Of a stretch of 64,000 bases of DNA, positions 60,140 through 64,000 are shown in pieces. Every line of letters starts with the position of its first letter. Position 1 is the stretch's first letter. The DNA comes from an uncultured Raoultella sp. (GTDB lineage Bacteria; Pseudomonadota; Gammaproteobacteria; Enterobacterales; Enterobacteriaceae), in contig CAAEVH010000040.1 in assembly GCA_900759445.1 (NCBI GenBank), positions 29,184 to 93,183 on the forward strand, read 5' to 3'. Position numbers and translations under genes: made by a program. The notes beneath the pieces are model-generated. The model was not told the origin of the DNA. It ran no database searches and saw nothing but the letters and a program-made list of their open reading frames with translations.

Positions 60140-60345
60140 GTTGCGCCCGTCGTTGGGGAGTAGCCGATTTCCAGACTCCGGAAATGTACGTGTCAACATA
60201 CTCGTTGAAAAACGTGGCGCGTACGGACTGATCTTACAGGTTCAGTCAGGCGAGACCATAGGCACATCAACTGCAATGCATACCTGAATGGCGCTGTATT
60301 TACAGTGATTCCAGCCTGTATGCATGGTTACTGGGGGCAGTGATG
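60140..60345 (+). ncRNA. yybP-ykoY manganese riboswitch in the mntP leader
   Basis: The conserved elements of the Mn2+ aptamer are GGGGAGTAG (60155-60163) and GGCGAGACC (60249-60257), with paired arms between. An expression-platform stem ATGCATAC (60276-60283) with GTATGCAT (60318-60325) follows. In E. coli the leader is about 225 nt long and raises mntP expression in Mn2+. No separate gene lies in 59945-60377. Confidence 0.88.
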
Positions 60346-60377
60346 TGTTTTATGGATACCCCGGTCAGGACGCTGTT

Positions 60378-60944
60378 ATGAATCTCACCGCTACTGTTCT
60401 TCTTGCTTTCGGCATGTCGATGGATGCTTTCGCTGCATCAATTGGCAAAGGCGCCACCCTGCATAAACCCAAATTTTCTGAAGCACTGCGCACCGGCCTT
60501 ATTTTCGGCGCCGTTGAAACGCTTACGCCGCTCATTGGCTGGGGCATGGGTATGCTCGCCAGCAAATTTGTACTGGAGTGGAACCATTGGATCGCCTTCA
60601 TTCTGCTGATCTTTTTAGGCGGACGAATGATAATAGAAGGCTTTCGCGACGACGGGGATGAAGATGATGAGCCACAGCGCCGCCATGGCTTCTGGCTGCT
60701 GGTCACCACCGCCATTGCAACCAGTCTCGACGCAATGGCCGTCGGGGTGGGTCTGGCTTTCCTGCAGGTCAACATTATTGCCACTGCGCTGGCCATCGGC
60801 TGCGCCACGTTGATTATGTCTACGCTCGGCATGATGATCGGTCGTTTCATTGGCCCGATGCTGGGCAAGCGAGCTGAAATTTTGGGCGGGGTGGTACTGA
60901 TAGGTATTGGCGCCCAGATCCTCTGGGCACACTTCCACGGTTAA
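60378..60944 (+). CDS. mntP: MntP (YebN), manganese exporter
   Basis: A 188-residue membrane exporter with six hydrophobic segments protecting cells from excess Mn2+. Conserved acids lie in [14 protein letters not shown] (about residues 12-25) and [13 protein letters not shown] (about 117-129). The cytoplasmic loop is acid-rich (GDEDDEP). ATG 60378 is the start by comparison with E. coli; the upstream open frame is riboswitch. Its stop overlaps the rlmA stop by 3-4 bp. Confidence 0.96.
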   Translation: MNLTATVLLAFGMSMDAFAASIGKGATLHKPKFSEALRTGLIFGAVETLTPLIGWGMGMLASKFVLEWNHWIAFILLIFLGGRMIIEGFRDDGDEDDEPQRRHGFWLLVTTAIATSLDAMAVGVGLAFLQVNIIATALAIGCATLIMSTLGMMIGRFIGPMLGKRAEILGGVVLIGIGAQILWAHFHG

Positions 60945-61750
60945 TTCAGGCGCTGCCAGATATGAATACTAAAGTCTGTCTGGCAGTCAAACGTCGTTTT
61001 TCCGGCTAACGTTTCCCACACTTCCGGCTTTGCCCGCCAGGCGAACGGCGTCATTTGCAGTAACGCAACGGCCTCGCTACCTTTGAGCTGCATCTGATAC
61101 CCCAGCGCAAGACTCTCTTGCAGAACAAAACCGTCCAGTTGCTCAGTGTGTGGCGCATGCAAACGCACCTCATCATAAATCAGCCCTTTCAGCTCCATTA
61201 AATGACGCGGACCCGGCGTGGCGGTAATAACCCAGCCACCCGGTTTGACCACGCGAGCCAGCTCCGGCGCTTTACAGGGCGCGTAGATCCGGATGATGGC
61301 ATCCATTGACTCGTCGGCAAACGGCAGGCGATGGCTGGAGGCAACGCAAAAGGTCACCTGCGAATAACGACGGGCTGCGGCCTTAATCGCCACTTTAGAA
61401 ACGTCAAGACCAAAGGTTGTACAGCCCGTCAGCGCATCGGCAAAGGCATGGGTGTAATACCCTTCCCCACAGCCAATATCCAGGATCGCCGCATCTTCTG
61501 AACTCAACCTCTGGGTGAGCGCATCCACAATTGCTTCGCGCAGCGGCTGATAGTGTCCGGCATCGAGAAATGCCCGGCGCGCCTGCATCATCTCCGCGCT
61601 ATCACCCGGATCGCGCGACCGTTTGTGCTGAACCGGCAGTAAGTTGACATACCCTTCTTTCGCCACGTCAAACTGGTGCCGCCCAGGGCAGACAAAACTG
61701 TTATTCGCTTGAGTAAGAGGCTGGTGGCAAAGAGGACAGGAAAACGACAT
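60941..61750 (-). CDS. rlmA: RlmA (RrmA), 23S rRNA m1G745 methyltransferase
   Basis: A 269-residue SAM enzyme methylating G745 in 23S rRNA. An N-terminal zinc finger (CPLCHQPL and CPGRHQFD, Cys5, Cys8, Cys21, His25) is followed by a Rossmann fold with [14 protein letters not shown] (about residues 91-104). It is convergent with mntP. Confidence 0.95.
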   Translation of the reverse strand: MSFSCPLCHQPLTQANNSFVCPGRHQFDVAKEGYVNLLPVQHKRSRDPGDSAEMMQARRAFLDAGHYQPLREAIVDALTQRLSSEDAAILDIGCGEGYYTHAFADALTGCTTFGLDVSKVAIKAAARRYSQVTFCVASSHRLPFADESMDAIIRIYAPCKAPELARVVKPGGWVITATPGPRHLMELKGLIYDEVRLHAPHTEQLDGFVLQESLALGYQMQLKGSEAVALLQMTPFAWRAKPEVWETLAGKTTFDCQTDFSIHIWQRLN

Positions 61751-61813
61751 GACAACTCCGGCAGGTGACTTAAGGGCGCAAGTGTAACGCGAATTGCGCC
61801 CTGGGAAAATAAC

Positions 61814-63559
61814 TTACAGCGACGGCGAGGATACGTTGCTGCCGTGCATTACCAGCAGATGATCGGAGCCAGGAGGCATACCGTCCGGCTTAACGTTTTC
61901 CAGACGCAGGACATCGCCCATTATCTGGCTGAATACCGGCGCGGAGACTGCCCCCCCATAATAAGCACCGTTTTGCGGGTTATTTATAACCACAACCAGC
62001 GCGAACTTTGGGTCGCTCGCTGGCGCAACGCCCGCCGTATAGGCCACATATTTATCGACATATTTGCCGTCATCGCCAATTTTCTTTGCCGTTCCGGTCT
62101 TAACCGCGACGCGATAATCTCTGACCGCGGCCTTGGTTCCCCCGCCGCCGGGTAGCGCGACGCTTTCCATCATATGTTCAACCTGGTGAACCAACGCCTC
62201 CGGCATCACCCGCGTACCTATTACCGGCGGATCGATACGTGTAATAGAAAGGGGTCGATAGATACCAAAACTGCCGATGGTGGCATAGACATGCGCCAGC
62301 TGGAGCGGCGTCACCATTAATCCATAACCAAATGCGAAGGTTGCCCGGTCCAGATCGCTCCAGTAGCGGCGTTGAGGCATTAATCCGCGACTTTCCCCGG
62401 TTAAACCCAGTCCGGTTGGATCGCCAAAGCCAAAGCTTTTATAGGTATTCAGTAATTTCTGTACCGGCATCGCCAGCGAAAGGTGTGACACGCCGGTATC
62501 GCTCGATTTCTGCAAAATCCCGGTCAGCGATAGCTCCGGGTAAAATCCGACGTCGCGGATGCGATGCCCATCAACAATAAAAGGATGAGTATCAATCACG
62601 CTGTCAGGCTGTACTATCCCCTGCTGCAGAGCGGTCATAATCACCAGTGGTTTTACGGTTGAACCGGGTTCAAAGGTATCGCTAATTGCACGATTACGAA
62701 AATCATCCAGTACCGCGCCATCACGGTTATTGGGATTGAAATCGGGAAAGCTTGCCATGGAGAGTATTTCGCCGGTGGCAATGTTGACCAGCACTGCGGC
62801 CCCTGATTCCGCTTTATTCCATGTCACGGCATTGTCCAGCGCGTCTTCAGTAACCGTCTGCAAGCGCTCATCAATGCTGAGCTGTAATTCATGCGCCGGC
62901 ACCGGCATCACTTCCGTGATATTTTCGATGACATGGCCAAATTTGTCTTTCCGTACCAGGCGGGAGCCAGGTTTGCCCATCAACTGGCTATTGAAGCTTT
63001 TCTCCAGCCCTTCAATCCCCTGACCGTCAATGTTGGTGAAACCAATCAGATTGGCCGCAACATGTCCGGCGGGATAAAAGCGGCGGGACTCTTCACGCAG
63101 GTTGATTCCCGGCAGATCCAGTTTATCGACCCATTCTGCCTGCTGAGGAGAGATCTGGCGCGCCAGATAGATAAACCGCCCGGCTGGATTGCTGTTAACG
63201 CGTTCAGCCAGCGTGCTGAGCGAAATATGCAGCGTCTTCGCTAACGCCTGCCAACGTTCGTTATAGCCAACACCACCCTTGCTGATAATCGTCTTCGGAT
63301 CGGCCCAGACGGCGTTAACCGGAACGCTTACCGCCAGCGGTCGCCCTTCTCTGTCGGTTATCATTCCGCGTGGCGAAGCGATGGACACCTCGCGTAAGGA
63401 ACGCATGTCTTCCTGTTTCACCAGATTCGTCGGCGTGACAATTTGCAACCACGCAACCCGCCCCAGCAGCAATCCAAGGCTCAATAATATTGCCACGCAA
63501 AGCAGGGCAAAACGTACGGGAGTAAAATTGCGCGCATCGCCGTCGTTTTTCTTTTTCAC
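61814..63559 (-). CDS. FtsI/PBP3 paralogue (PBP3-SAL type), peptidoglycan transpeptidase
   Basis: A 581-residue class B penicillin-binding protein: one N-terminal membrane anchor (about residues 16-38), a pedestal domain, and the transpeptidase domain. Active-site motifs are STVK (nucleophile Ser300, Lys303), SSD at 352-354 where FtsI has SSN, and KTG (487-489). It is clearly related to FtsI but has no division-cluster neighbours. It matches the acid-active PBP3-SAL of Salmonella, and lies between rlmA and cspC, where E. coli has no such gene. Confidence 0.9.
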   Translation of the reverse strand: MKKKNDGDARNFTPVRFALLCVAILLSLGLLLGRVAWLQIVTPTNLVKQEDMRSLREVSIASPRGMITDREGRPLAVSVPVNAVWADPKTIISKGGVGYNERWQALAKTLHISLSTLAERVNSNPAGRFIYLARQISPQQAEWVDKLDLPGINLREESRRFYPAGHVAANLIGFTNIDGQGIEGLEKSFNSQLMGKPGSRLVRKDKFGHVIENITEVMPVPAHELQLSIDERLQTVTEDALDNAVTWNKAESGAAVLVNIATGEILSMASFPDFNPNNRDGAVLDDFRNRAISDTFEPGSTVKPLVIMTALQQGIVQPDSVIDTHPFIVDGHRIRDVGFYPELSLTGILQKSSDTGVSHLSLAMPVQKLLNTYKSFGFGDPTGLGLTGESRGLMPQRRYWSDLDRATFAFGYGLMVTPLQLAHVYATIGSFGIYRPLSITRIDPPVIGTRVMPEALVHQVEHMMESVALPGGGGTKAAVRDYRVAVKTGTAKKIGDDGKYVDKYVAYTAGVAPASDPKFALVVVINNPQNGAYYGGAVSAPVFSQIMGDVLRLENVKPDGMPPGSDHLLVMHGSNVSSPSL

Positions 63560-63705
63560 CCGATCTCCAACAAGATAGTTTTTCAGGTGTCTGATTTAAC
63601 GGGAAATGCCGCAAGAAAGCGGGGAAAACTATGCTACGAACATCACGCCTTTGCAACAAAGCGCTAATGGATGGGCATTCAGTAATATTTTGACGTAATT
63701 TGAAT

Positions 63706-63730
63706 TAAAAAGCCCCGCATAAGCGAGGCT
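63706..63730 (-). terminator. Terminator after cspC
   Basis: On the minus strand AGCCTCGC (63730-63723) pairs with GCGGGGCT (63718-63711), one mismatch and a 4-nt loop, followed by TTTTT (63710-63706). It lies 49 bp after the cspC stop. Confidence 0.85.
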
Positions 63731-63778
63731 TTATATCTGAGATGGATGCGCAAAAGCGCTTCAAATCAGTGGTGTCGA

Positions 63779-63988
63779 TCAGATAGCTGTTACGTTAACA
63801 GCAGCCGGACCTTTCTGGCCGTCCTGAATTTCGAACTCAACGTTCTGGCCTTCAGCCAGAGTTTTGAAGCCGTTACCCTGGATAGCGGAGAAGTGTACGA
63901 ACACGTCTTTGCTGCCATCAGCCGGAGTAATGAAACCAAAACCTTTAGACTCGTTGAACCACTTAACTTGACCTTTAATCTTTGCCAT
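63779..63988 (-). CDS. cspC: CspC, cold-shock-family RNA chaperone
   Basis: A 69-residue single OB-fold protein that binds single-stranded RNA and stabilises stress mRNAs; it is expressed at normal temperature. RNP1 KGFGFI and RNP2 VFVHF are intact. Start 63988 (MAKIKGQ) gives the standard length. Its promoter and upstream neighbours lie outside the window. Confidence 0.97.
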
Positions 63989-64000
63989 TTGCAAAATTCC

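Overview
This window is chromosomal DNA from a member of the Enterobacteriaceae, most likely Citrobacter or a close relative; the species cannot be told from sequence alone. Most genes are recognisable orthologues of E. coli K-12 genes (bluF-bluR, dhaKLM, treA, ycgR, emtA, ldcA, cvrA, dadAX, ycgB, fadR, nhaB, dsbB, minCDE, dmlRA, yeaVWX, rnd, fadD, tsaB, yoaA, pabB, sdaA, pdeD, manXYZ, mntP, rlmA, cspC). Other features are Salmonella-like: a glutamate-dehydrogenase homologue beside treA, a DUF1971 gene beside dsbB, minE close to the rnd-fadD block, and a second PBP3-type transpeptidase beside rlmA. No rRNA, tRNA, insertion sequence, phage or CRISPR array was seen.

Layout. 1-1.2 kb: end of bluF and all of bluR, with a BluR/MlrA-type operator between them. 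1.5-6.1 kb: a minimal four-gene archaic chaperone-usher pilus operon (pilin, chaperone, usher, two-domain tip adhesin). 6.4-13.1 kb: a dehydrogenase, the PTS-dependent dihydroxyacetone kinase operon dhaKLM (without the usual dhaR next door) and periplasmic trehalase treA. 13.2-19.7 kb: a six-gene operon absent from this site in E. coli K-12. It encodes a periplasmic binding protein, a BtuC/FecD-type permease, an ATPase, a SAM methyltransferase, ModD and a TonB-dependent receptor, and it is preceded by a near-consensus ModE operator. 19.7-36 kb: conserved housekeeping genes from ymgE to minE. 36-42.3 kb: D-malate and carnitine genes (dmlRA, yeaVWX). 42.3-64 kb: rnd, fadD, yeaY, tsaB, yoaA, yoaB, yoaH, pabB, nudL, sdaA, pdeD, yoaE, manXYZ, yobD, mntP with its Mn riboswitch, rlmA, a PBP3 paralogue and cspC.

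The best candidate for an undescribed system is the 13.2-19.7 kb operon. The ModE box, the ModD homologue and the resemblance of the ABC transporter to Haemophilus MolABC all point to molybdenum or tungsten. The TonB receptor, methyltransferase and ModD imply that the metal enters as a complex with an organic carrier that is then processed in the cytoplasm. This is an inference from sequence and needs metal-uptake experiments. Other points of interest are the minimal archaic pilus, two palindromes set three helical turns apart upstream of dhaK, a 43-bp palindrome containing an NsrR site, stacked MntR/Fur/riboswitch control of mntP, a carnitine-to-pyruvate gene set, and an SxN-to-SxD active-site variant in the PBP3 paralogue.
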